The position numbers and the translations under genes were made by a program. This document shows positions 7,723-14,690 of a stretch of 14,818 nt of DNA, piece after piece; position 1 is the stretch's first letter, and each line of letters begins with the position of its first letter. Source of the stretch: JBDHAC01 sp039589195 (GTDB taxonomy: Bacteria; Gemmatimonadota; Gemmatimonadetes; Palauibacterales; Palauibacteraceae); NCBI GenBank assembly GCA_039589195.1, contig JBDHHV010000085.1, forward strand, positions 1 through 14,818, given 5' to 3'. The notes beneath the pieces are model-generated. The model was not told where the DNA came from and did not search any database. It saw only the letters and a list, made by a program, of their open reading frames with translations.

Positions 7723-9015
7723 TCAGTCGACGGCGGTCTCCGCGGACAGCGACCGCGCCAGCGCGATCCCTTCCTCCTCGCGCACGGTCATGAGCGCGAA
7801 GAACCCCAGCACGAAAAAGACCACGATCGACCCCATTGCCAATCGATGGCTCTCGGTGGACTGCAGGATGAGCCCGTAGGTGAGCGGCCCCAGCACGGAC
7901 GCCAGCTTGCCGGAAAACGCGTAGAAGCCGAACAGCTCTCCCTGCTTCCTCTCGGGCACGAACGAGCCCAGCAGGCTGCGGCTCGCGGCCTGATTGGGGC
8001 CGACCATCATCCCGACGGCGATCGCCGCGATCCAGAACGTCTGTGGGTCGGGCGCCCACGCCCCGAACAGGGTGGCCGCGATCAGTACCACGATCGTGAA
8101 CCCGATCGTCTTCTTGCCGCCGATGCGGTCGTTCACGAATCCGAACGCCATCGCGCTCACACCGGCGGCGAGGTTGACGGCGATGGCCAGGATGAGCACG
8201 TCGCGGGTCTCCATCCCGTACACGCCGCCCACGTAGATGGCGGCCATCGAGAACACGGTGACCAGGCCGTCATTGTAGATGAGCCGCGCGACGAGGAGCT
8301 TGGCGGCCTCGCGGTACTCGCGCAGGTGTCCGAGCGTGTCCTTGACCCGCCCGAAGCCGCCTCGGACATACACTCCGATGGAGGCGGAGCGGCGCTCGGC
8401 CCGCTCCCGAACCACGGTGAGCATCGGGATCGAGAACAGGAGGAACCACACCGCCACCAACAGGCTCGTGGCGCGCACGTTGAGGAAGTCGTCGCCCGGG
8501 AGCCAACCGGAGACCATGCCCAACGCCAGGGCCAGGCAAGCCAGACCGCCGATGTAGCCCAGCCCCCAGCCAAAGCCGGAGATCCGACCGATGTTGCGGG
8601 TCGTGGAGATCTCGGGGAGGAACGCGTTGTAGAACCCCTGCGTGATTTCGTACGCGACGTTCGCGAACACGAAGATCCCCGCCGCGAGGAGGGCATGCCC
8701 GGGCTTCATCCAGAAGAGCGCCGAGGTCGCGAGCACGCAGGCGACGGTCGCCGTGAAGAGGAAGCGCTTCTTGCGCCCCGAGTAATCGGCGATCGCTCCG
8801 AGGACCGGCATGATGAGCGCCACCAGGATCGCCGAGACCTGGATCGCCCGGGTCCACATGACGCCTCCCCGGATAGGATCGTCGACGATGTGCTCCGCGA
8901 AGTACTGGCTGAAGATGAAGGTGACGATCAGCGTGGTGAACGCGGAGTTGGCGAAGTCGTACGAGGCCCAGGCGACGATCTCCTTGCGCGCGACGGGCGG
9001 GCCGGCGTCACTCAC
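7723..9015 (-). CDS. MFS transporter, UMF1 (YxiO/Atg22-like) family
   Basis: The protein has 430 residues with about 12 hydrophobic membrane segments. The UMF1 signature WASYDFANSAF (16-26) is followed by IFSQYF, then the MFS loop ADYSGRKKRF (76-85), YNAFLPEI (129-136), GFGWGLGYIGG (147-157) and a second-half loop NDRIGGKK (295-302). The family includes yeast Atg22, a vacuolar amino-acid exporter; bacterial members are mostly uncharacterised. The frame stays open to 9477, but the upstream part is Arg-rich and lies over egtD. The GTG at 9015-9013 (VSDAGPP...) is chosen because it lies 23 bp after the egtD stop and leaves the conserved N-terminus close to the start; its ribosome-binding site is weak. 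Co-transcription with egtD suggests it moves an amino-acid betaine or its precursor, but this is inference. Confidence 0.85.
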   Translation of the reverse strand: MSDAGPPVARKEIVAWASYDFANSAFTTLIVTFIFSQYFAEHIVDDPIRGGVMWTRAIQVSAILVALIMPVLGAIADYSGRKKRFLFTATVACVLATSALFWMKPGHALLAAGIFVFANVAYEITQGFYNAFLPEISTTRNIGRISGFGWGLGYIGGLACLALALGMVSGWLPGDDFLNVRATSLLVAVWFLLFSIPMLTVVRERAERRSASIGVYVRGGFGRVKDTLGHLREYREAAKLLVARLIYNDGLVTVFSMAAIYVGGVYGMETRDVLILAIAVNLAAGVSAMAFGFVNDRIGGKKTIGFTIVVLIAATLFGAWAPDPQTFWIAAIAVGMMVGPNQAASRSLLGSFVPERKQGELFGFYAFSGKLASVLGPLTYGLILQSTESHRLAMGSIVVFFVLGFFALMTVREEEGIALARSLSAETAVD

Positions 9016-9038
9016 GAGGAACGGCCGTCCGTCCCGGC

Positions 9039-10061
9039 TCAGCTCCGGCGCGCCAATGCGACGGCGAACCGGGAATCCGGATCGGTGTCCCAGCGCGCGA
9101 GCTGCAGGCCGGCATCGCGCAGGAGCGCGCTCGCGGTGGCCCCGGTGTACTTGTGGCTGAGCTCGGTGCGGATGGTCTCGCCCTCGGCGAACCCGAACGA
9201 CGTACCGAGCGCGGTCGCGTACACCTTCTGTCGGCACGTCGAAACGAGGTGCATCTCCACGCGTGACGCGGCCGCATCGTAGAAGGCGCGGTGCTCGAAG
9301 GACGAGAGATCGAAATCGGCCCCCAGCTCGCGGTTGAGGACGCGCAGGACGTTGAGGTTGAAATCCGCCGTCACGCCCCCCGCGTCGTTGTAGGCGGCAT
9401 CCAGCGCGGCCTTGTCCTTCACGAGATCGAACCCGATCAGGAATCCGTCGCCTTCCGTCATCGTCTTCCCGACCCACGCGAGGAAGTCGACGGCCTCTTC
9501 CGCCTCCAGATTCCCGATCGTCGACCCCAGGAACAGGATCAACCGCTGCCCGGTCTCGAATGGAAGATCGACCGGATGGTGAAAGTCCGCCAACACCCCG
9601 ACGAAATCCAGCGATGGATACGCGGCCACCAGGCCGTCCGCCGATTCGAGCATGGCCGACTCGCTCACTTCGATCGCGGCGTACCCGTGCAGCAACCCCT
9701 CTTCCGCCATTTCGTCCAGCAGGATGCGGGTCTTCGAGGCGCTTCCCGAGCCGAACTCGACGACCGCGGTGGGGCGGACCTCGTTCACCAGGCCAGGGGC
9801 GATTCGCTCCAGGATCGAGTGCTCCACGCGTGTCTGATAGTACTCGGGGACTTTCGTAATCCGCTCGAACAGCCGCGAGCCCGCCTCATCGTAGAAGTAC
9901 TTGGGAGGGAGCCACTTCGGGCTCGACAGTAGCCCCCGCAGAGCGTCCTGTGGCAGCTCCGCGAGCGGATCCATCACCCCCGAGGGTCGGAGAACTTCGA
10001 TCCGCGCCTCGACGTCGGCGACCTCGGCTCGCGACTCCGGTGGAGACCCCGTGACCGTCAC
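9039..10061 (-). CDS. egtD: L-histidine N-alpha-methyltransferase (EgtD), hercynine synthase
   Basis: EgtD transfers three methyl groups from S-adenosylmethionine to the alpha-amino group of histidine, giving hercynine (histidine betaine), the first step of ergothioneine synthesis. The protein has 340 residues from the GTG at 10061. Landmarks are LPPKYFYDEAGS (51-62), VPEYYQTR (71-78), the SAM-binding EFGSGSASKT (102-111), FLGSTIGN (177-184), a DLVKD...AAYNDAGGVT block (212-231), and IRTELSHKY (297-305). Tyr57, Tyr74, Asn184, Tyr224, Glu300 and Ser302 match Mycolicibacterium smegmatis Tyr39, Tyr56, Asn166, Tyr206, Glu282 and Ser284 at a constant offset of 18, so the histidine pocket appears complete. 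The frame is open to 10163, but a strong ribosome-binding site supports 10061. EgtB, EgtC and EgtE are absent from the window. The MFS gene follows after 23 bp, and a betaine-type ABC importer is divergent. Confidence 0.95.
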   Translation of the reverse strand: MTVTGSPPESRAEVADVEARIEVLRPSGVMDPLAELPQDALRGLLSSPKWLPPKYFYDEAGSRLFERITKVPEYYQTRVEHSILERIAPGLVNEVRPTAVVEFGSGSASKTRILLDEMAEEGLLHGYAAIEVSESAMLESADGLVAAYPSLDFVGVLADFHHPVDLPFETGQRLILFLGSTIGNLEAEEAVDFLAWVGKTMTEGDGFLIGFDLVKDKAALDAAYNDAGGVTADFNLNVLRVLNRELGADFDLSSFEHRAFYDAAASRVEMHLVSTCRQKVYATALGTSFGFAEGETIRTELSHKYTGATASALLRDAGLQLARWDTDPDSRFAVALARRS

Positions 10062-10065
10062 CGGA

Positions 10066-10075
10066 CTCCTCCTCC
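10066..10075 (-). promoter_or_regulatory. Shine-Dalgarno site deciding the egtD start
   Basis: On the minus strand GGAGGAGGAG lies 4 nt before the GTG at 10061. No comparable site precedes the farther upstream in-frame start at 10163. This removes 34 Arg/Ser-rich residues from the longest open frame. Confidence 0.75.
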
Positions 10076-10222
10076 GAGACCGAGCGGGAGCAAGTCCATA
10101 TCTTTGTGTCGAGGGGTTCGCTGTTTCACCTTCAGTGCCTCTCGTATCATCCGGTCGGCCCAAGATCGGTCGTGGTGTACTCCGGCGCGAGCGCGGAGTT
10201 CGGGGCAGGGCCCACCAATCCA

Positions 10223-10229
10223 GGGGGAG
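10223..10229 (+). promoter_or_regulatory. Shine-Dalgarno site deciding the ABC ATPase start
   Basis: GGGGGAG lies 6 nt before the GTG at 10236. The frame is open upstream to 10104, but that 44-residue extension carries no ABC-family sequence and would fill the divergent promoter region. Confidence 0.65.
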
Positions 10230-10235
10230 TCAGCC

Positions 10236-10955
10236 GTGCTCGAGTTCGTGGGCGTCAGCGCCGAGCTTCAGGGACAGAGGATTCTGACGAGCCTCGACTT
10301 CGAGGTGCAGACCGGAGAGACGCTGGTTCTCCTGGGACGAAGCGGCTCCGGCAAGTCCACCACGCTGCGCCTCGTAAACCGTCTCCTCGACCCCGTCGCC
10401 GGCGAGGTCCGGGTCGACGGGAGGCCTACCACCGGTTGGGATCCGATCGCTCTGAGGCGCAGCATCGGGTACGTCATTCAAGAGGTCGGTCTGTTCCCAC
10501 ACCTCACCATCGCGGGCAACGTGGCGACCGTTCCGCGTCTGCTCGGGTGGGAGGAAGAACGCGTGAGTGACCGTGTCGACGAGCTTCTGGAGCTGGTCGG
10601 GCTGGACCCGGCGAGCTTTCGCGAGCGGTACCCCCGCGAGTTGTCGGGAGGTCAACGGCAGCGGGTGGGGATCGCCCGGGCGCTCGCGGCCGAGCCCCCG
10701 CTTCTGTTGTGCGACGAGCCCTTCGGCGCGCTCGACCCCGTCACTCGATACGAGTTGCAGCGGGAATTCCGTAGCCTGGGGCGGGCGTTGGGGACGACCC
10801 TCCTGTTCGTCACGCACGATGTCCGCGAGGCGCGGTTCATGGCGGACAGGATCGCCTTCCTCGAAGTCGGCGAGATCCGCTTCCTGGGATCGACGGAGGG
10901 GTTCGACGGGAGCGAGGATCCCGCCGTGGTGCGGTTTCGCGAAGCGGCGCTTTGA
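10236..10955 (+). CDS. ABC transporter ATPase, quaternary-amine (OpuC/ProV-like) importer
   Basis: The protein has 239 residues, starting VLEFVGVSAE from GTG. Walker A is GRSGSGKST (34-42), the Q-loop is in YVIQEVGLFPHLTIAGNV (79-96), the signature is LSGGQ (136-140), Walker B is LLLCDE (156-161), and the H-loop is THD (193-195). YVIQEVGLFPH is typical of glycine betaine/carnitine/choline ATPases. OpuCA and ProV carry a C-terminal extension (tandem CBS domains in many members) that senses ionic strength or cyclic di-AMP; this protein stops at the catalytic core. Osmotic gating by that route is therefore unlikely, and a nutrient or metabolite importer fits better. The permease follows after 24 bp, then the binding protein, giving a complete importer operon. 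The gene is divergent from egtD. Confidence 0.88.
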   Translation: MLEFVGVSAELQGQRILTSLDFEVQTGETLVLLGRSGSGKSTTLRLVNRLLDPVAGEVRVDGRPTTGWDPIALRRSIGYVIQEVGLFPHLTIAGNVATVPRLLGWEEERVSDRVDELLELVGLDPASFRERYPRELSGGQRQRVGIARALAAEPPLLLCDEPFGALDPVTRYELQREFRSLGRALGTTLLFVTHDVREARFMADRIAFLEVGEIRFLGSTEGFDGSEDPAVVRFREAAL

Positions 10956-10979
10956 GCACGCCGCCGAGGGCCTGCTGAC

Positions 10980-11600
10980 ATGGGAGAGATCATGGGAGAG
11001 CTGCCCCTCCGCGTCCTCGAGCACGTTTACCTGGTCGGCGTGTCGGTGGTCCTGGCGACAGCCATCGGTGTCCCTATCGGGATCCAGCTCAGCAGAAGAC
11101 GCTCGCTTCGCGGACCGGTGCTCGGAGGCGTCAACGTCATCCAGACGATCCCCAGCCTCGCGCTTCTCGGCTTCCTGATCCCGGTGCCCTTCATCGGCGG
11201 ACTGGGAGCGCGTCCCACGATCGTAGCCCTGGTGGCGTACGCCCTGCTCCCGATCATCAAGAACACGGTCGAGGGGATCCGCAGCATCGATCCGGCGATC
11301 ACCGAAGCCGGGCGCGCGATGGGGATGACGGAGGTCCAACTGCTACGACAGGTGGAGTTACCGCTCGGCATCGGCGTGATCATGGGAGGGATACGGCTCG
11401 CGACGGTGATCGGGATCGGGGTCGCGACGATCGCGGCGTTCATCGGAGCGGGCGGATTGGGCACACTGATCTTCCGCGGGATCTCGATGGTGGACCGAGG
11501 CGTGATTCTGGCCGGTGCCGTCCCCGCCGCGTTGCTGGCGCTGGTGGCGGATTGGGGTCTGGGAGCGCTGGAGCGCCGGTTGTCGCGGTGGAACGCGTGA
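10980..11600 (+). CDS. ABC transporter permease, quaternary-amine (OpuCB/ProW-like) importer
   Basis: The protein has 206 residues, the usual size for OpuCB/OpuCD-type permeases, with about five or six membrane segments (roughly 15-36, 53-74, 78-98, 130-158 and 175-195). The cytoplasmic EAA coupling loop is at 109-128, with EAGRAMGM at its start and VELPLG at its end; it contacts the ATPase. IQTIPSLALLGFLIP (54-68) and FIGAGGLG (154-161) are typical of the family. The start is either ATG 10980 (GAGGG about 9 nt upstream) or ATG 10992 (GGGAGAG 3-4 nt upstream); the difference is four residues. The stop overlaps the GTG of the binding-protein gene by 4 bp (GTGA), so the two are translationally coupled. 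Confidence 0.88.
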   Translation: MGEIMGELPLRVLEHVYLVGVSVVLATAIGVPIGIQLSRRRSLRGPVLGGVNVIQTIPSLALLGFLIPVPFIGGLGARPTIVALVAYALLPIIKNTVEGIRSIDPAITEAGRAMGMTEVQLLRQVELPLGIGVIMGGIRLATVIGIGVATIAAFIGAGGLGTLIFRGISMVDRGVILAGAVPAALLALVADWGLGALERRLSRWNA

Positions 11601-12490
11601 GACGCACGAGCGGCGCCGCCTTCCTTCTCTCCGGGCTCTTCGTCTGTGGCCTGAGTTGTGGAGGATCGGGGCCCCAGATCACGGTCGGCTCCAAGAATTT
11701 CAGCGAGCAGGACCTGTTGGGTGAGATCGTCGCTCAATGGATCGAGCGGACCACCGATCTACAGGTGCGCCGGCGGCTTCACCTGGGCGGCACGTTCATC
11801 TCCCACCGCGCGTTGCTGGCCGGAGAGATCGACGTGTACGTCGAGTACACGGGCACGGCGTTCACCGCGATCCTGGAACAGACCCCGGTCTCCGATCCGG
11901 ATTCCGTGTTCCGGGCGGTCAGGACCGAGTACGCCGATCGGTACGAACTCGAGTGGTTCGCCCCGCTGGGATTCGAGAACACATTCGCCATGCTCGTGCG
12001 CCGATCGACGGCGGACTCGCTCCGCCTGCGCACGCTGACCGACGCCGCGGCGTACTCGGATGAGTGGGTGGCCGGATTCGGCTCGGAGTTCATGGAGCGC
12101 GAGGACGGATTCCGGGGGCTGAGCGAGGCCTATGGCCTCGGGTTTCGGTCTCCTCCACGGGTCATGGACCTGGGACTCCTGTACCGTGCGCTCGCGAGCG
12201 GAGAGATCGACCTCACGGCCGGGAACTCCACGGACGGTCGGATCGAAGCCCTCGACCTCGTCATGCTCATGGACGACCGCCGGTATTTCCCACCCTACGA
12301 GGGAGCCGTCGTCGCACGACGCGCGGCCCTCGACCGCCACCCTGCCCTGCGAACCGCGCTACAGGAGTTGAGCGCGAAGATCGACACCGATGAAATGCGG
12401 AGCTTGAACCGGGCGGTGGATGTCGAGGGGCGGGATTACCGCGCGGTGGCCGGTGACTGGGTGGAGCGAACGCTCGCCGGCGGAGGGTAG
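11597..12490 (+). CDS. Substrate-binding protein of quaternary-amine ABC importer (OpuCC/ProX-like)
   Basis: The protein has 297 residues. It starts at a GTG overlapping the permease stop (GTGA), which decides the start although the frame is open from 11552. The N-terminus is a short export signal (RRTSGAAFLLSGLFVCGLSC). Cys21 in GLSC could be a lipidated cysteine, but the lipobox is not canonical (Gly at -3). The mature part shows OpuAC/ProX-family landmarks: ITVGSKNFSEQDLLGEI (28-44), LGGTFISHRALLAGEIDVYVEYTG (63-86, cited by position), MDLGLLYRALASGEIDL (190-206), NSTDGRI (210-216) and DDRRYFPPYEGA (226-237). Relatives bind glycine betaine, choline, carnitine or ergothioneine (EgtU type) in an aromatic cage. 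Which ligand binds here cannot be read from sequence alone; the neighbouring egtD makes hercynine or ergothioneine a reasonable guess. Confidence 0.9.
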   Translation: MRRTSGAAFLLSGLFVCGLSCGGSGPQITVGSKNFSEQDLLGEIVAQWIERTTDLQVRRRLHLGGTFISHRALLAGEIDVYVEYTGTAFTAILEQTPVSDPDSVFRAVRTEYADRYELEWFAPLGFENTFAMLVRRSTADSLRLRTLTDAAAYSDEWVAGFGSEFMEREDGFRGLSEAYGLGFRSPPRVMDLGLLYRALASGEIDLTAGNSTDGRIEALDLVMLMDDRRYFPPYEGAVVARRAALDRHPALRTALQELSAKIDTDEMRSLNRAVDVEGRDYRAVAGDWVERTLAGGG

Positions 12491-12515
12491 CCCGACCTTC
12501 GGTCCGAAAGCCGGG
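12491..12515 (+). terminator. Imperfect hairpin after the importer operon (candidate terminator)
   Basis: Directly after the stop, CCCGACCTTC and GAAAGCCGGG pair around a GGTCC loop, with two mismatches in a 10-position stem. No T-tract follows (TATCTGCC), so intrinsic termination is uncertain. The remaining 145 bp to the next gene hold no recognisable gene. Confidence 0.3.
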
Positions 12516-12624
12516 TATCTGCCGCTGGACAGGGTCGGAAGCCGCGGATTAGGTTTCCAGATGCGGTTCCCCCCGGAGCCCGGTGTGGCCACCGCGGAAA
12601 CCGCCCCCCCACCCGGATTCGTTG

Positions 12625-12630
12625 TATAGG
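12625..12630 (+). promoter_or_regulatory. Candidate -10 element for the acyl-CoA dehydrogenase gene
   Basis: TATAGG, in an AT-richer pocket (ATTCGTTGTATAGG) within a GC-rich spacer, lies about 30 bp before the ATG at 12661. No good -35 was seen 16-18 bp upstream. The 170-bp gap suggests this gene has its own promoter. Confidence 0.25.
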
Positions 12631-12660
12631 CGGGTCCACGCTGAGACAGGATACCTCACC

Positions 12661-14625
12661 ATGACAGATACAGACGATAAGGCAACGGCCAAACCGCGAG
12701 TCAGCGAGGAGGAGGCCCGAAAAGTCGCCGAGGCGGCGAGACAGAAGGATTGGGCCCAATATACTTTCGTCCGCGATCTCTTTCTGGGCCGTTTCCGGCT
12801 GGACACGATCCACCCCTACCCGGACCCGAGCGAGTTCATCGGAGAGCAGGCCAGGGAGTGGATCGAGGATCTTCGAGTCTACCTGCGCGATGAGGTCGAC
12901 TCCGACCGGATCGACCGCGAGGGGAAGATCAACGCCGAAGTGATCGACCACCTCCGGAAGGTCGGCGCCTTCGGGATCAAGATCCCCACCGAATACGGCG
13001 GGCTCGGGTTCAACCAGACCGAGTACGCCCGCGCGATGCAGATGGTCGGGACCGCCGACGGCAACATCGTGGCGCTCCTCTCTGCGCACCAGTCGATCGG
13101 GGTCCCGCAGCCGCTCAAGACGTTCGGGACCGAGGAGCAGAAGAAGAAGTACCTGCCGCGTTGCGCCGCCGGGGCGATCAGCGCGTTCTGCCTGACCGAG
13201 GACGAGGTGGGTTCCGATCCCGCCAGGCTGAGCACGACCGCGGCGCCGACGGAGGATGGCGAGGCGTTCATCCTGAACGGCGAGAAGCTGTGGGCCACGA
13301 ACGGCACGGTCGCCGAGTTGTTCGTGGTGATGGCGAGCAACCCCGAGACGAAGAAGATCTCGGCGTTCATCGTCGACCTGGCCTGGGAGGGCGTCGAGGT
13401 CGTCCGCCGGTGTCATTTCATGGGGCTGCGGGCGCTGGAGAACGGGATCGTCCGGTTCACCAACGTGCGGGTGCCGAGGGAGAACCTGCTGCTGAAGGAA
13501 GGCCGCGGTCTCAAGCTGGCGCTGGTCACGCTGAACACCGGCCGGCTCACCATCCCCGCCTCGGCCGTCGGTGGAGCCCAGGCCGCGTTGGAGTACTGTC
13601 GGCGGTGGGCCGCCGAGCGCGTGCAGTGGGGACAGCCGGTCGGGAAGCACGAGGCGGTCGCCCATTATCTCGCGTCGATGGCCGCCAACACGTTCGCCAT
13701 GGAGGCGGTGGCCGAGCTCACCTCGATGATGGTCGACCGCGGCGAGTTCGACATCCGACTCGAGGCCGCGATCTCGAAGCTGTTCAACACCGAGATCGGG
13801 TGGACCCTGATCGACGACTCGATCCAGGTGCGGGGCGGCCGCGGCTACGAGACCGCGGACTCGCTCAAGGCGCGGGGCGATGTACCGGTCCCGGCCGAGC
13901 GCATGCTGCGCGATTTCCGCATCAACCGGATCTTCGAGGGGTCGAGCGAGATCATGCGGCTGTTCATCGCGCGCGAGGCGGTGGACAAGCACCTCAAGGT
14001 CGCCGGGGCACTGGTGGATCCGAAGCTGAGCGCCGGCGCCAAGCTGAAGGCGCTACCCGGGGCCGCGTTCTTCTACGCCACCTGGTACCCGAGGCAATGG
14101 CTCGGTTGGGGCTGGTGGCCGCGGTACGCGCACTTCGGCGCCAACGCGAAGCACCTTCGGTTCGTGGAGCGCGCGAGCCGCCGGCTGGCGCGCACGATCT
14201 TCCACCTCATGATGCGACACGGCGCGAAGTTGGAGCGCCGGCAGGGACTGTTGTTCCGGGCCGTCGATATCGGGGTGCAGCTGTTCGCGATCGCGGCAAC
14301 GGTCCTCAAAGCCGAGATGCTGGTTCGGACCGGCGCCGATGGTGCAGCCGAGGCTCGCGGGCTCGCCGATCTGTTCTCTCGCGGAGCGCGGCGGGAGGTG
14401 AGCCGACTGTTCCGCGCCATCCGATCGAACGACGACCCCATGAGCTACCAGGTGGCGCAGGAGATTCTGGAAGGTCGCTACACCTGGCTGGAGGACGGTA
14501 TCGTGGGCTTGCAGAAGCTCGCGCTCGCCGGCCTGGAAGAGGGGGCGTCACCGACGGAATCGCGGGAGCAAGCGCCGGCGCCGGAGGCGCCAAAGGAGCC
14601 AGCGGCTACGGCCGAGACTGTCTGA
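12661..14625 (+). CDS. Acyl-CoA dehydrogenase, very-long-chain (VLCAD/ACAD9-like) type with C-terminal domain
   Basis: The protein has 654 residues, longer than the roughly 380-residue short/medium-chain enzymes and close to VLCAD-type enzymes. It should catalyse FAD-dependent alpha,beta-dehydrogenation of acyl-CoA, the first step of beta-oxidation. Landmarks are IPTEYGGLGF (115-124), AFCLTEDEVGSD (175-186; most relatives have LTEP here, so Asp181 replaces Pro), GEKLWATNG (about 206-214), RVQWGQPVGKHEAV (320-333), QVRGGRGYE (about 390-398) and the catalytic-glutamate motif FEGSSEIMRLF (425-435) with Glu426 as likely base. Residues of about 455-620 form the helical extension involved in membrane association or dimer contacts in VLCAD relatives. 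The tail (628-654) is Ala/Pro/Glu-rich and probably disordered. The start is the ATG at 12661; the frame extends to 12583, but that part lacks family sequence. No electron-transfer flavoprotein gene is adjacent. Confidence 0.92.
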   Translation: MTDTDDKATAKPRVSEEEARKVAEAARQKDWAQYTFVRDLFLGRFRLDTIHPYPDPSEFIGEQAREWIEDLRVYLRDEVDSDRIDREGKINAEVIDHLRKVGAFGIKIPTEYGGLGFNQTEYARAMQMVGTADGNIVALLSAHQSIGVPQPLKTFGTEEQKKKYLPRCAAGAISAFCLTEDEVGSDPARLSTTAAPTEDGEAFILNGEKLWATNGTVAELFVVMASNPETKKISAFIVDLAWEGVEVVRRCHFMGLRALENGIVRFTNVRVPRENLLLKEGRGLKLALVTLNTGRLTIPASAVGGAQAALEYCRRWAAERVQWGQPVGKHEAVAHYLASMAANTFAMEAVAELTSMMVDRGEFDIRLEAAISKLFNTEIGWTLIDDSIQVRGGRGYETADSLKARGDVPVPAERMLRDFRINRIFEGSSEIMRLFIAREAVDKHLKVAGALVDPKLSAGAKLKALPGAAFFYATWYPRQWLGWGWWPRYAHFGANAKHLRFVERASRRLARTIFHLMMRHGAKLERRQGLLFRAVDIGVQLFAIAATVLKAEMLVRTGADGAAEARGLADLFSRGARREVSRLFRAIRSNDDPMSYQVAQEILEGRYTWLEDGIVGLQKLALAGLEEGASPTESREQAPAPEAPKEPAATAETV

Positions 14626-14640
14626 GCCGGACAGCAGCAC

Positions 14641-14672
14641 ACTCAGCCGGGGGCGGACTCAGCCGGGGGCGG
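14641..14672. repeat. Perfect 16-bp tandem duplication
   Basis: ACTCAGCCGGGGGCGG occurs twice back to back (14641-14656 and 14657-14672). The inner copy holds the stop and last codons of the leftward gene at the right edge; the outer copy repeats that sequence just beyond its stop. It lies 15 bp after the acyl-CoA dehydrogenase stop. Replication slippage in a GC-rich tract is the simplest origin. Confidence 0.9.
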
Positions 14673-14690
14673 CGGCCGTTCCCCGGCTGA
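14659..14690. terminator. Strong GC hairpin between convergent genes (candidate bidirectional terminator)
   Basis: TCAGCCGGGG (14659-14668) and CCCCGGCTGA (14681-14690) form a perfect 10-bp stem with a 12-nt loop. The first tandem copy (14643-14652) could pair with the same right arm, giving alternative folds. No T-tract is present on either side, and the stem overlaps the coding end of the leftward gene. It may slow transcription or protect 3' ends rather than act as a classical terminator. Confidence 0.4.

Larger units (their letters stand above)
10062..10235. promoter_or_regulatory. Divergent promoter region between egtD and the ABC importer operon
   Basis: These 174 bp are the only place from which both egtD/MFS (leftward) and the three importer genes (rightward) can be transcribed, so shared regulation is likely. 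On the plus strand TATCTTTG at 10099-10106 fits the Bacteroidota -7 consensus TAnnTTTG, but no TTG was seen at the matching -33 position. TATCAT at 10145-10150 could be a conventional -10 with a poor -35 (CTGTTT, 10121-10126, 18-bp spacing). No clear operator palindrome or riboswitch fold was recognised. Promoter assignments are tentative. Confidence 0.45.

Noticed and set aside
7483..9282. A 599-codon plus-strand open frame opposite the MFS gene
   Set aside because: It overlaps the C-terminus of the FAD gene and lies antisense to the MFS transporter and the end of egtD. The Arg/His/Asp-rich translation has no recognisable domain.
10230..11339. A 369-codon minus-strand frame opposite the ABC importer genes
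   Set aside because: It is antisense to the ATPase and permease, both of which have complete motif sets. The translation has no family features.
12436..13992. A 518-codon minus-strand frame opposite the acyl-CoA dehydrogenase
   Set aside because: It is an antisense shadow of a well-supported gene, with low-complexity Arg/Leu/Asp-rich sequence.
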